Shown: positions 10,500 to 20,626 of the stretch, in pieces | How the letters are laid out: every line of letters starts with the position of its first letter | Position numbering within the stretch: position 1 is the stretch's first letter | Source: Monoplex corrugatus | Taxonomy: Eukaryota; Mollusca; Gastropoda; Littorinimorpha; Ranellidae | Assembly: GCA_030674185.1 (NCBI GenBank) | Contig: CM060311.1 | Span: 101,059,513-101,123,512, forward strand | Direction: 5' to 3' | Length of the DNA: 64,000 bases | Translations under genes and position numbers: made by a program | The notes under the pieces: model-generated | Database searches by the model: none | Told to the model about the DNA's origin: nothing | The model's input: the letters and a program-made list of their open reading frames with translations, nothing else

Positions 10500-11048
10500 C
10501 ATGTATAAATGATCTAGACCTATACTGAGAAAGTGACAACACTTGATAAAAAGAAGTTAGGTGTTCCCTAAATAAGTTCTTGTGGTTTTTCCCCATTGAA
10601 AACAGGGTGGCATCTTCTGTCCAATCAAACTGGTTGGACACTGCTCATTTTACAAACATGAAAGGTACATGTCTATATTTAGAGCAACGTTATCATGGCA
10701 ACAGAATGTACACTGCTGATTTTGCTGTTCACTTTTAGTGTAAGTTTTGTCAACATGGCACCGACATTTTTGAAGGGTGATGTGGATATAATTTGACTGT
10801 ATGGTCTCAGTCTTCCCAATGAACCTATAGCACACTCAACTCTGGGTAGGAGCTGGTTGGGGTGAAAAAATTCCACAATAATCATAACAGGACTGATGAG
10901 ATTCAAGTCCACAACATTACAGTCATCAGTCTGTTGCAAAAAAACACTGCATCAAGGCGACTGGTTCTATGAAAAGATTCTAACCACAAAATCACACCAC
11001 AAGAATCATACCCATAGCTGATAAAATAAAAGAGCAGTAACATATTAC
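9463..11048. repeat. Intron of gene 1 with (TG)n and (CA)n microsatellites
   Basis: Unique sequence with a (TG)n run at about 9853-10010 (interrupted by TCACT and later ATG steps) and a pure (CA)n run at about 10425-10496. Open frames at 9471-9722 and 10650-10939 on the minus strand were examined for splice sites and similarity and not accepted as exons. Confidence 0.75.
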
Positions 11049-11200
11049 CTTTAATTTCTTTAACCTTTCTGGAAGGGTCAGTTTGCTCATGCTGTGTGTG
11101 CAATGGTTTGCCTTGGAGCACACTCATGCATTCATTCTCTGTCATGGTGCGTAGATCTGACAGCCACTGACGTACACAACTGGTCTTCATGGACCTGATA
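11049..11200 (-). CDS. Gene 1 exon B (unknown protein, internal exon)
   Basis: Internal coding exon of 152 nt on the minus strand. The acceptor is GGCTTTCACAG| just above 11200; the donor is AAAG|gtaatatg at 11048. Its first T completes the AG from exon A (AGT = Ser), 50 codons follow without a stop, and a final G pairs with exon C. The peptide starts IRSMKTSCVRQWLSDLRTMT, continues ENECMSVLQGKPL, and ends in a Lys-rich SRKVKEIK that leads into the coiled-coil-like exon C. A Trp and a Leu-rich amphipathic helix are visible but no catalytic motif. The family is not recognised. Confidence 0.78.
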
Positions 11201-11379
11201 CTGTGAAAGCCACACAGAGAGAATTACAGCAGTAATCATAATGATACAGGATAAAAAACACCAGTGTATTTCAAGCTCTTTGTAACTGCTAATAATGCTG
11301 TTTACAATATACTAATGTTCTTGCTTTATTCTTCCTTCATGAAGTGAGTGTGACTGTGTGTGTGTGTGTGTGTCACTGT

Positions 11380-11449
<70 letters not shown>

Positions 11450-12099
11450 GTGTTTTACACTGCGTGTCCATGTGTATTCTCATAATGTACACAACTTACA
11501 CACATATTTACACTGAAAAAAAATGATACTGTATGTATAAACAATCAAACACATGCAGGACTGATTATGAGGGGGGGGGGGGGAGGGGGGGTCCAAGGCT
11601 TCTGGAATACCCTCAGCTGTCCAAGAATTGAACTGTTGTTGATGAGATAGTAAGATAAGATGACATGTTTTAATGTTTTTCAGTCTACGCAAAGGAGACA
11701 GAGAGACAGACATACAGACAGACAGAGAGACAGAGAGAGAATATTGAGAGACAGAGACAGAGACAAAGAGACACACAGAGACAAAGAGACACAGACAGAC
11801 ACACAGAGAGGCAGGCAGGCAGACAGACAGAATGTGTGTTTGGGTGTGTATCATTGTATGTGTGCATGTTTGTATACTGTGCACAACTGCTGATCATGAA
11901 TAAGTAAAATCAATATGTATCCATATAAGAATTATATGAAAAAAGCTTTTTTTATATAAAGTGTTAATGTCTGCATGTGCATGCATCATATGCCTGTATG
12001 TGTGTTTCCACATGTAAAAAAACAACACATTACGTGACATAATATATATACCAATATGATACACACAAAAATCTCTCTGTAGTTGTTACCATCCCTTAC
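11201..12099. repeat. Intron of gene 1 with simple repeats
   Basis: Contains (TG)n at about 11344-11455 (with TGTTG and CACTG interruptions), a G-rich run at 11570-11591, and a GACA/GAGACAGA repeat at about 11690-11830. The rest is AT-rich and shows no exon. Confidence 0.8.
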
Positions 12100-12178
12100 C
12101 TTTGTAGCTGCTGCAACTGATCCATTCTGCTTGTACTGAAGTGAGGAGTCCGATCAGTCAATGGCGTCCAATCATTCA
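12100..12178 (-). CDS. Gene 1 exon A (first recognised coding exon)
   Basis: Coding exon of 79 nt on the minus strand. The donor AAAG|gtaaggg at 12099 is strong; the acceptor CCATTTACTTCAG| lies just above 12178. The first in-frame ATG is at 12125-12123 and gives MDQLQQLQ before the junction with exon B. The frame is also open upstream of that ATG (NDWTPLTDRTPHFSTSR), so translation may begin in an earlier exon instead. From the ATG the four visible exons encode 122 residues without a stop; from the exon edge, about 139. The Gln/Leu-rich start fits a helical N-terminus. No family assignment. Confidence 0.72.
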
Positions 12179-12789
12179 CTGAAGTAAATGGCTCTTTTCT
12201 CCACCTTCAGCGCCCAAGTTCAACTGTCAGCATTTTCAGATTCTGGCTCCAACAGCATGTCAGCTTCTTGACATTTTTAAAACTACAGGGGAAAAGAAAA
12301 AATATTGATAGGCTTTCTGGTAAGAATAAAGAAAATGAGTTAATAATAACAACATTAATATCACCTGTAACCATAACAATATTAGTATCATCTGTAACCA
12401 AGGTACACATCTTTGCGACAGGTAAATAAAGAGCTAAATTAGTAAATATATCCAATCTGTGATAGGTAAATAAAGAGCTAAATTAGTAAACGTATCCAAT
12501 CTAAACACCATCGCTATGTTCACAAAGTCAATAAAGAGCTAAATTAGTAAATATATATCTAATGAGCGATAGGTAAATAAAGAGCTAAATTAGTAAATAT
12601 ATCTAATCTGAACATCATCGCTATGTTCACAATGTCAGTAAAGAGCTAAATTAGTAAATATTATATATAATATTTACTAATTTAGCTCTTTATTGACTTT
12701 GATATATCCAATCTAAAGACCATTGCTATGTTCACAAAATCACTAAAATCCACTGATGAGGAGTACAAGGTAGGAAAGGTTAGGCTTCT
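12179..12789. repeat. AT-rich tandem repeat with 29-bp hairpin
   Basis: The segment TAAAGAGCTAAATTAGTAAA recurs about five times between 12426 and 12660, with spacers containing CCAATCT and CATCGCTATGTTCAC. The last copy is followed by its own inverted repeat: arms 12634-12662 and 12669-12697 form a 29-bp stem with one mismatch and a 6-nt AT loop. The part nearest exon A (12179-12425) shows no exon. Confidence 0.85.
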
Positions 12790-14225
12790 TAGAATGCTTG
12801 AGGAGTCGGGAGATGAAGCTGTGTGGCCAAATGATACGTTATAACCCATATGGAAGTCAGGTAGAAATTGAGAAAATGGAAAGCCTGGGAGGAAGTGGAA
12901 GCAGTGAAGGAAACTTCATGGTCAAAGAAATCACAGGTTACAATACAAACCAATAGGCATAAATGGGGATCAACGAAATTGGAATGATGGTCAAAAGGCA
13001 CAGGAATAGCAAAGACAGACATGGTACTGCAAGAGATTAAGAAAGCAGAGGATGTCAGAAAAATCCAGAAGGCAGTCCAGCAAGGCCCACAGGGGCAATG
13101 GATAAATGGCAAAGTGTTCACGAAAGAGTCTAACTCTAGCTGAAACAACATGTGGCACATGGCGCCTCTCAGGATCAGTTTCATCCACAGATCTGCACAT
13201 GGACTTCCTGCTCTTGAATGTAAATCTGGTGAAATAGGGAAAATCAGATGACCCTGCATGCCTACTCTGCCAGGGCAAACAACAATGGAACAAACCCTGA
13301 ACTCATGCACAGCAACATTATTCTGAAGGAACACATGGAAGCGCAATTAAGTGCTTACAGAGATCATACAAGTGATCAGTGCAGCCAGTGGAAAAAAACA
13401 TGCTATCACTAGTATCAGAAGCTCAAACAACCTCCTGCGTGGCAGAAGGCAGAAAACTGTGACCTGAAAAAGCTGTGACATGCAGAGCATGGAAGAGGGG
13501 TCCACTAAATCAATAAATGGACTGGACACCTGGGACCAACCTGAATGGAAAAATAAAAAACACCCAGAAATCATCAGCAAGAGTGTCATGAGATCAGATA
13601 TAGTGCTCCACTCTCATTTATCAAAACTCACTGTGCTGAATGAAACCCTTTCATCACATCTGAAAAGTATGTCAGTCTAGCCAGCAACTTGAGGAAATCT
13701 GGCTTTCAAGTCAAAGTCTTTGTCAGAGAAGGCAGTTAGTAGGCACATCTATCTAGAACCTCATGAAACAGCTCTTGATTTCTGGGAAACAGAGGACCAA
13801 AGCTGTAAACAGGCAATTTCAGAGGCGGTAGAAAATAGTTCTAGCTGGATACAATCAAGGATGAAAAAAAGAAAAAAGAACATAAGGCTTAAAATCTCTT
13901 TATATCCTGCAGATGTTCGAAGTGATGTGATTAGGAAATTGCTCATAAGGGTGACATGGCCTTGAGACACCCAAACACCTTGGAGTCAGGGATTCAGACT
14001 GCAGTGGAAGAAAATGAAAATAAAAAGAAGAAAAAAAAACGACAGTACAGACACATGACCAACATCAAACATGGATGGGCAGGTCTGAACCCAAGTGAGG
14101 AGAAAATGGTGACAGCAGGCTTCCAGAAGTCACGATCTGGATGAAACATTTGCTGGAGGGGGGCCAATCCTCTTGAGGACCTTCTGCTGTGTAGGTCTCC
14201 CTTGAGTACCGCTACTGACATTAAT
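12790..14225 (+). pseudogene. Decayed LINE, C-terminal region (multiple stops and frameshifts)
   Basis: Plus-strand relic of a non-LTR retrotransposon polyprotein C-terminus, readable only by switching frames. Recognisable pieces in order are RMLEESGDEAVW, KWKAWEEVEAV, MAPLRISFIHRSA, then a conserved block read as RSDIVLHSHLSKLTVLNET (where related elements, as I recall them, read like RPDIVLWS followed by VELTVPWE), then NLRKSGFQVKVF and SSWIQSRMKKRKK. The order matches the RT-distal domain of a LINE lineage common in fish and molluscs whose C-terminus resembles a PD-(D/E)XK-type fold; that last point is inference. There are many stops, so no activity is possible. Confidence 0.68.
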
Positions 14226-14603
14226 ACTAATACTAAATGAGAAAATCTGTAAGTATAGGCCTAAACATCTTCAATATACAAGGTCAGCCATCATCCTTGA
14301 CTACTGTTGACCTGTTTGCGCAGAGGCGCAGGACTAAACACAAAAATAGGTCTATCTGGGACAACAAAAGGATAGAGGGGGATCTAACGTGGCCTCAGAA
14401 CCCCAACCGCTTACTCCTGAGTTCAGCTCCGGGGCAGCGTGTTGCGGCAGGCAAAAAAAAAAAAGGGGGGGGGGGGGGGGAGGGACCCAACCAGCCCAAC
14501 CTGGTATCTGGACAGGCTTATCCGGTAATCGTAGCGACCCCAGGTCTAGACCTGGACCAGCACAACCCTATCCTTCATTTACCGCTAGGCTAGTTGGGGG
14601 GGC
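14226..14603. other. Probable retroelement debris with poly-A/poly-G run
   Basis: Contains (A)12 followed by a G-rich run at about 14453-14482. An open frame beginning MRKSVSIGLNIFNIQGQ faintly resembles the start of a LINE endonuclease domain, but this is too weak to call. No exon of the flanking genes is seen. Confidence 0.35.
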
Positions 14604-14730
14604 CTAAACTGGGATTTTGTTGAGCTCCCTCTTGAATGATACCAAGGAGGGAGCCTCTGCTGCTGTTGCAGGCAGGGAGTTCCAGGCGGGAATGGTTGAT
14701 CATTGATGGGAAGAAGCTGAACTTGTATGG
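14604..14730 (-). pseudogene. LINE reverse transcriptase C-terminal remnant
   Basis: On the minus strand the sequence reads YKFSFFPSMINH, then after a one-base shift WNSLPATAAEAPSLVSFK, then RELNKIPV and a TAG stop at 14606-14604. This is the very common C-terminal signature of CR1/jockey-type LINE RTs (WNSLP...SL..FK..L). Only about 40 residues are left, and the frameshift shows it is not functional. It belongs to a different insertion from the plus-strand relic to its left. Confidence 0.75.
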
Positions 14731-15317
14731 GTCAGAAGAGGAGCTGAGATGTATAGGTCAGAAGAGGAGCTTGTGAGCTTGTTTGTTTGTGATAAATAAA
14801 TAAATACCGCTAATCTGAACTTCAGATTGACTGAAGGACATCTCTGTAGGCTACTGATCAACATAGTAATGATAGTTAAATATCTATTTCTCAAACTAGG
14901 CCTAAACCTGAACTTAGTCCACTTAACATTCCCACCCCCACCCTCACCTCCCACTCGACCCCTCCTCATTGTCTAAATTACATGTATGAGGTACTAGATG
15001 ATGATGTACTCATGTAGTCCATCACACTCCATGTCAATAGCAGAATAGGCACTCCACTTGCACACTGACTGACTGAGTGACTGACGTCTGACCCAGTCAC
15101 GGCCAGTGAAACGCGCGCTTGCGTGCGCTCATATAGCCTATGTGACACGCTCACAATGTTTCCAAATGCACACGCACACACACCACCTAATATTCCGAGC
15201 AAGAAAGAAGCAGTTCACTTTAAAAACAACCACAAACCTGTTTGTTGAAGATTGCAAACGAGAAGTGTTCTACCACAGTTCACAGCACATGCCTAGACGT
15301 TGTTGCTATTTACCTAC
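14731..15317. other. Unique sequence upstream of gene 1 coding exons
   Basis: Mostly intron of gene 1 if its first exon ends at 15318. A CpG-bearing patch at about 15100-15135 (ACGCGCGCTTGCGTGCGC) stands out from the AT-rich surroundings. A minus-strand open frame at 15202-14978 has no splice or homology support, though a donor within it (ATGA|gtacat) would also fit exon A in phase. Confidence 0.4.
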
Positions 15318-15400
15318 CTTGATGAGTGCTCTTCTTTGAATGGGACGAGAAAGAGGTTGCACACATTTTATGTTACAACAAAAACAATGATCTGGGAGGG
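15318..15400 (-). other. Possible noncoding first exon of gene 1
   Basis: On the minus strand a strong donor CATCAAG|gtaggt has its exon edge at 15318. If used, it would give a 5' UTR exon spliced to exon A at 12178 and place the gene 1 start head-to-head with SVIP, roughly 200-300 bp apart. The right limit (15400) is arbitrary because no transcription start can be read from sequence. Only the donor supports this. Confidence 0.3.
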
Positions 15401-15542
15401 GAAATCTAGAGTTTCATACACGTAATCAGATACATATACGTAATCAGAAACAATAACTTAATCCTTCTTTTTTACTGATAGAATAAAAAAAATGAATGTG
15501 CACAGATTGTAGGATTATTTCTAGTCAGTGTGGGGGTTGCCA

Positions 15543-15550
15543 TGACGTCA
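15543..15550. promoter_or_regulatory. Perfect CRE palindrome (TGACGTCA)
   Basis: An exact 8-bp cAMP response element, the consensus site for CREB/ATF-type bZIP factors, 135 bp upstream of the SVIP ATG and between the two probable head-to-head promoters. The sequence is seen directly; regulation by stress-related ATFs is inference. Confidence 0.6.
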
Positions 15551-15570
15551 TTAACAATTGTGCACACTTG

Positions 15571-15580
15571 AATAAAAATA
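15571..15580 (+). promoter_or_regulatory. TATA-like element of SVIP
   Basis: AATAAAAATA lies about 105 bp upstream of the SVIP ATG. With usual spacing it would put the transcription start near 15600-15610 and give a 5' UTR of about 75-85 nt. No cap-site data can be seen. Confidence 0.4.
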
Positions 15581-15684
15581 GGTGTGGTTTGTGCCTCACA
15601 CATCTCGCTTTCTGCGAAAATAAAAGTAGCTATCACTTCGAACACTCACTGTTTGGGAGAGTCCCACCTTGATTTTTGTCAGTG

Positions 15685-15750
15685 ATGGGTCTTACTCTTT
15701 GCCTGCCATGCTTAAATGGATCGTCATCAGATATCGACCAGCCGTCTCCT
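15685..15750 (+). CDS. SVIP: SVIP exon 1 (small VCP/p97-interacting protein)
   Basis: First coding exon, 22 codons, ATG at 15685 and donor CCT|gtacgt at 15751 in phase 0. It encodes MGLTLCLPCLNGSSSDIDQP and two further residues. The MG start with Cys6 and Cys9 matches the SVIP pattern of N-myristoylation at Gly2 plus nearby palmitoylatable cysteines (MGLCFPC in the human protein), which anchors it to ER and lysosomal membranes. SVIP inhibits ER-associated degradation by binding the AAA ATPase VCP/p97 in place of other adaptors. The whole spliced product is 82 residues against 77 in human. The start is fixed by the conserved N-terminus; the 5' UTR begins around 15600. Confidence 0.93.
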
Positions 15751-16610
15751 GTACGTTTTAATTAAGCAGTTGTGATGCTCAGCTAAGAATCTTGGATTTG
15801 TTGATTCATAATTGTTTTGATAATAATTGATGTTTTGAGTTTTTTGATTAGTGATATTACTACTAGTACTACTTCAAGTACTTGTTAGACATGCCATGGT
15901 GAGTTAGTCCTGTGGTTGCCCAGTAGAGGCCAACTGACTACTGTAACTTCAAACCTTGGCACCAGCAGAGTGATTATTGATCAACATATATAGAAGAATA
16001 TAACAACTTTACTGCAGTCAGTATTGTTAAATTAAAAAAAAAATGTGGGGAGAGGGGGGGGTGGCAGATCTGCATGCATGTAATATGCACATGATTTGAT
16101 TCCCAAGTCACTTGTAAACAGTAGCCCAGCTCAAGTATTTCTTTTAGAACACTTTTTGTTTGTTTGTTTTTCAATTTTAGACTTATATAAGGTTGAAACA
16201 TTTTTTAAGCATGATTAGGCTAAATGAATATTTGCATTGTATTTGTAGGTTACCGTAATGGCACAGTTTAGGTTGCTTATCACTTGTGGATCTAATGAAG
16301 AAGGACCTGTCTTTATGAGAGAGAACTAAACTGCACAATTTTCTTCGTAAATGGTTTGCACCATTAACTCATTATCTTTGTATTAAAATCCCCATCATCA
16401 AATTAATTGAGAAACAATCATGAAGAAAATGTGTCTGAATGCACCTCCTACTCATAAAATAGTTGTGTGGAAACACACAAAACACACTTTCATGCACAAA
16501 GAGAGAGAAAGAGAGAGAGATGTATATACACATGCACAAACACACATGTGTAAATATTCATAAATGCTTGCTTGCAGGAAACACATAGAATTTTAGAAAT
16601 GCGTGCTTAA
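15751..16610. other. SVIP intron 1, left part
   Basis: Unique AT-rich intronic sequence with short runs such as (A)9 at about 16035 and GAGAGAAAGAGAGAGAGA at about 16500. No exon or mobile element is recognised. Confidence 0.6.
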
Positions 16611-16629
16611 CACACACACACACACACAC

Positions 16630-16685
<56 letters not shown>

Positions 16686-16706
16686 ACACACACACAGGCA
16701 CACACA

Positions 16707-16776
<70 letters not shown>

Positions 16777-16795
16777 ACACACACACATACACATG
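16611..16795. repeat. (CA)n microsatellite
   Basis: About 185 bp of nearly pure (CA)n with a few interruptions (ACACCACAC, AGGCAC, ACTCAC). It lies in SVIP intron 1 beside the 3' end of an RTE-type LINE. Confidence 0.95.
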
Positions 16796-16869
16796 CATCC
16801 ATGCACGTTCATCTACATGCACACATACATGTAAATACATGCACAGAGCGTTCATCAGATTCTTTAACA

Positions 16870-18255
16870 GGAAAACATCATCATCATCATCATCATCATC
16901 ATCATGTGCCCTGCGGCATGGCGTTCACGATCATGGCCCTCCATATGAACCTATCTCTTGTTGCTACAAGTGCATCTTCCACCCTCTCTGTCCTCAGCCA
17001 CTCTGCAAGTCCATCCAACATCTTCTCCCTGGGTCTACCTGGTGCTCTCTTTCCCTCCAGCTTTCCCGTTGTGACCAGGTGCTCCAATCCCCCCCTCCTC
17101 ATAAAATGGCTTATAATTAATATAAATGCTGCCTGTCTTTTCCCAATCTTCCTTATGAATGATCCTCCTGTGTCCACCTCCATCAAGACTGTCTCGTTCG
17201 TTTTCTTTGCTGTCCATGAAACTCTCAGCATTCTTCTTAGAAACCACATTTTTGTTGCCTCAATCATATTCTGGGCTTTGCAAGTTGACTGTCCATGCCT
17301 CACAACTGTATAACAGTATCAGTTCTATATAACACTCAAGAACTCTTTTCCTGATGTTAATTGATAGGCATTTGTTGGTAAGAACGCTTTTCATCTTATT
17401 GAATGCTGTTTTGGCTTGGCCGATTCTGCTGGCTATTTCTGATGTGCATCTGCCATCTGGTGAGATGACCATTCCCAGATATTTAAACTTATCAACTGGT
17501 CTCAGAGTTGTGCCATTTGCTGTTATTTTGCATGACGGGATTTCATGTTTTTTACTGATTACCATGACTTCAGTCTTCTTGGTATTTAGCTCCAGCCCTT
17601 GATTTTTGCTTTTTATTTCTATCATATTCACAAGGTTTTATAGGTCTTTTTCATTTTCTGCAGTTAGCACTGTGTCATCTGCCAACGAATGTTATCATTT
17701 TTCCTCCAACCTTTTTAATCCAGATTATTTTTCTATGTTTCTCATGATGGTTTCGCTGTAAAGTGAAAACAAATCTGGTGACAGAACACAACCCTGCCTG
17801 ACCCCTCTTTTGATATTTTGGAAAGAGCTTATATCATTTTCTATTTTCCTTGCTGCTGTTTGTTCCCAATACATATTTCTGATTATTCGTAGATCTTTTC
17901 TATCAATATTGAGTCTTTCTAGTTGGTTGATCAATTTCGTCATGTCTTACCCAATTGAAAGCCTTGGTATAATCAACGAAGCAAAAATATAAATCCTTAT
18001 TCATCTTGATTTACCTCTCTGTGATAGTTCTTAGGATGTATATGGCATGAATAGTTCCTTTCCATTCGACAAGTCCATGCTGCTCTTCTGTTATTTCTCT
18101 TTTGATTCTGTTCCTTGTCCTCATCATGATTATTCTTCATAGGATTTTTGTTACATGACTCATCAAGCTAATTGTACGATGGAGTTCACATTCTATAGCC
18201 CTGCTTTCTTTGGAAGTGCAATGAAAATTGATGTTGACATATCTTACAGGGAAAC
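16870..18255 (-). mobile_element. RTE-type LINE copy 1 (pseudogene) in SVIP intron 1
   Basis: 5'-truncated RTE-like non-LTR retrotransposon on the minus strand, ending in a trinucleotide tail (CATCAT on the plus strand at 16876-16904). The reading is broken by stops and frameshifts. Recognisable pieces from 5' to 3' are IFIALPKKAG, FVDYTKAFNWVRHDE, KRGVRQGCVLSPDLFSLY, LADDTVLTAENEKDL, LNTKKTEVMVISKK, KFKYLGMVISPDGRC, SCEAWTVN, MWFLRRMLRVSWTAK, RQAAFI and GKRAPGRPREKMLDGL. These match RT and the 3' domain of RTE elements. The same family lies in the opposite orientation in intron 2 (20872-22395). Confidence 0.88.
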
Positions 18256-18599
18256 TAATATAGTTAACTAATATAAATAATAGTGATAGAAGATAACAGA
18301 TGTGTAAAACTTCACATTTATTTGCATTTTCATCTGTACAGTAATTCATTGTGAGATTCAGGTAAGAAGAACATGTCAAGAGACTAGAGAGGACACCACT
18401 ACAGTCAGGTATCAGTCCTTGTAGGCCTATATACATACATGTATGTTCTTATATGTATTGTTTTATTTTGTTTTCTTTTGTTTGTTTTGTTTGTTTGTTT
18501 CTGCATTTTGCTTGTCAGTAAAATTGAATTTTATTGAAAAGGCACATCATTTTTGAAAGTTCTTTTGAGTGCCCAGTGGGAAAGAATGCTTCTTGCAGA
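18256..18599. other. SVIP intron 1 spacer
   Basis: Unique AT-rich sequence with TTTG/TTTTG runs at 18460-18500. No feature supported. Confidence 0.5.
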
Positions 18600-18920
18600 A
18601 CTTCAGTTTAATGATCTGTTTTTGTTTCTTGACATACTGATTTTTCTTTGATGCATGTATGCACATTGTTTTGCCCACACTGTGCAAGCAGTATGTTGCT
18701 GCACAGTCTGCAGTATCTGCCTTTGATGAGCATACATGGTAGGTGATTTAATGTTTCCATAAACCACTGGATAACAACACAAGTTAAAAGATCTTTATGT
18801 ACATTCAATTTGATGTTTTGCATGTGTGTACGTGAAGTGGGCTTAGGTACTGTTATGTTTGTAGATATGTTGAACTGGGAAATCAGAAAGTGTCTCCTCC
18901 ACTTGACTGTCACACCCAGT
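18600..18920. mobile_element. SINE body, compact copy (reference for the 33-44 kb element)
   Basis: In order it holds GTTTTGCC, CAGTATGTTGCTGCACAG, TCTGC...CTTTGATGAGC, TTTCCATAAACCACTGG, AAAGATCTTTATGTACATTC, TTTGATGTTTTGCATGTGTG, TAGGTACTG, ATATGTTGAACTGGGAAATC, AGAAAGTGTCTCC. The same landmarks in the same order flank and separate three satellite arrays at 33.2-44.05 kb. This copy has none of those arrays and so shows the unexpanded layout. The tRNA-like end is not clear here. The landmarks also resemble a SINE I remember as common in gastropod genomes (GATCTTTAACGTGCG, then TTCTGCTTGCGTATACACAC); that match is from memory. Confidence 0.7.
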
Positions 18921-19039
18921 AATGTCTTATTGGAAAGGATAGACTGTTTGCTGAGTTGGTCAGAGTTGAGTGCTGTATTGGTTATGTGATTGTGCAGGGG
19001 GTGTGGGTGACACCCCTGTGTGGGCCACTGTAATTTTTA

Positions 19040-19500
19040 TGTGGGCTGGTTGGCTTTGTTGGAATAGCGAAGAATGTAACATCTAATGTCTTGAGTTCAG
19101 TCCCAACTTGCACATGAATCCTGGCTTGTTTTCTTCCCATCTCAATGCTTCAGTCATTTTGGTGGTGTCAGCTTAGTGTTTCTAGGTCCGCCCATCTCCT
19201 CTTTCATTTCAAGACCTTGCCAGGGTATAGGATTTTGCACCGGTTCAAGGTGTCTGTCAGATAATCACGGGATTGGTTTGATGGAGCATGTATGGAATTG
19301 TCAAAGTTCAGTGAATCCCTACTGAACAAAGTATAAACTGAAAAAAATCCGGATGTCAGTTTATCGTCTCATCCAAAAGACAAGCCCCACACCTCCTGTC
19401 AGTTTATCGTCTTATCCAAAAGACAAGCCCCCAGACCTCCATTCAAGGTCTAATCTTGGGTGGGAGACAGGGAAAGGAACCCTCTGTTTGATCTGGAAGT
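19040..19500 (+). mobile_element. tRNA-derived SINE in SVIP intron 1
   Basis: A tRNA-like head has an A-box-like segment TTGGCTTTGTTGGAATAGC at about 19048 and a B-box-like GAGTTCAGTCCC at about 19095. It is followed by a body with TCATCCAAAAGACAAGCCC (twice, at about 19370 and 19411) and CAAGGTCTAATCTTGGGTGG near 19445. The doubled internal segment is a short local duplication. It ends about 80 bp before SVIP exon 2. Confidence 0.6.
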
Positions 19501-19576
19501 CTAACATAGGCCTTGTTGCATTCCACAAGTCCCACACTGCACACAGAAATAAATAACAGACTGGAGTTCATTGCAG

Positions 19577-19744
19577 GAAACACGCCGTAGACAGCAAGCT
19601 GAAGCAGCAGAACGCAGACAGAAGAACAATGAGGCACGTGGGGTGAAAGATCCAGAAGCGCTGAAACGCAAACAGCAAAGGAAGGAGGAAATGGAAAGAA
19701 GAGCAGACGCACAGCCGGACAATGATTCTGGCGCAGGACTGAGA
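19577..19744 (+). CDS. SVIP: SVIP exon 2 with the VCP-interacting motif
   Basis: Middle coding exon, 56 codons, residues 23-78. Acceptor TTCATTGCAG|GAAAC, donor CTGAGA|gtaagg, both phase 0. It carries the VCP-interacting motif (VIM, RX5AAX2R): Arg26, Ala32, Ala33 and Arg36 within RRQQAEAAERRQKNNEARG. The segment is very close to the human SVIP segment around AEAAERRQK. A highly charged helix follows (ALKRKQQRKEEMERRADAQ) and then SGAGLR, which leads into the conserved C-terminal Trp encoded by exon 3. The VIM binds the N domain of p97. The exon sits between RTE LINE copies in opposite orientation in introns 1 and 2. Confidence 0.95.
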
Positions 19745-19970
19745 GTAAGGAATATTCCATTGTCACAACCAAACTTATGAATCTCATGATAAATTGGATT
19801 TGATTTAATATTTTTTTTATTAATTGATTTTTTTTTCATCTGGATGAAGGGCATGTGTATTTGTTTACCTATATTAGTGAATTATCAGTGGAATTTTATC
19901 AAGGACAACCCTTTGTTGCCATGGGTTCTTTTCCTTGCACCAAGCACATGCTGCACAAAGAACCTCAGTT
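19745..19970. other. SVIP intron 2, left end
   Basis: Ordinary AT-rich intron sequence with poly-T runs between the exon 2 donor and the 46-bp array. Confidence 0.5.
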
Positions 19971-20626
19971 TATAATGTCATGTGGTGGGGAAACACGCAC
20001 TGTAGGCCTTGTATTGTATAATGTCATGAGGTGGGGAAACAAGCACTGTAGGCCTTGTATTGTATAATGTCATATGGTGGGGAAACACGCACTGTAGGCC
20101 TTGTATTGTATAATGTCATGTGGTGGGGAAACAAGCACTGTAGGCCTTGTATTGTATAATGTCATGTGGTGGGGAAACAAGCACTGTAGGCCTTGTATTG
20201 TATAATGTCATGTGGTGGGGAAATAAGCACTGTAGGCCTTGTATTGTATAATGTCATGTGGTGGGGAAACAAGCACTGTAGGCCTTGTATTGTATAATGT
20301 CATGTGGTGGGGAAACAAGCACTGTAGGCCTTGTATTGTATAATGTCATGTGGTGGGGAAACAAGCACTGTAGGCCTTGTATTGTATAATGTCATGTGGT
20401 GGGGAAACACGCACTGTAGGCCTTGTATTGTATAATGTCATGTGGTGGGGAAACAAGCACTGTAGGCCTTGTACATGTATTGTATAATGTCATGTGGTGG
20501 GGAAACACGCACTGTAGGCCTTGTATTGTATAATGTCATGTGGTGGGGAAACACGCACTGTAGGCCTTGTATTGTATAATGTCATGTGGTTGGGAAACAC
20601 GCACTGTGGGCCTTGTATTGTATAAT
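19971..20626. repeat. 46-bp minisatellite, about 14 copies
   Basis: Unit TATAATGTCATGTGGTGGGG followed by AAACAAGCACTGTAGG and CCTTGTATTG, 46 bp. AAACAAGC and AAACACGC variants are interspersed; one copy has a 6-bp insertion (GTACATGTATTG) and one has GTTGGGG. The right end runs directly into a tRNA-like SINE fragment. It lies in SVIP intron 2. Confidence 0.93.

Noticed and set aside
10650..10939. Minus-strand ORFs considered as a further exon of gene 1 between exons B and C
   Set aside because: Exons B and C already join in frame, and no acceptor/donor pair here gives a phase-compatible exon.
14978..15202. 74-codon minus-strand ORF as the first coding exon of gene 1
   Set aside because: A donor within it (ATGA|gtacat) could fit exon A in phase, but it is weak and the stronger donor at 15318 argues for a noncoding first exon. 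Left open, not called.
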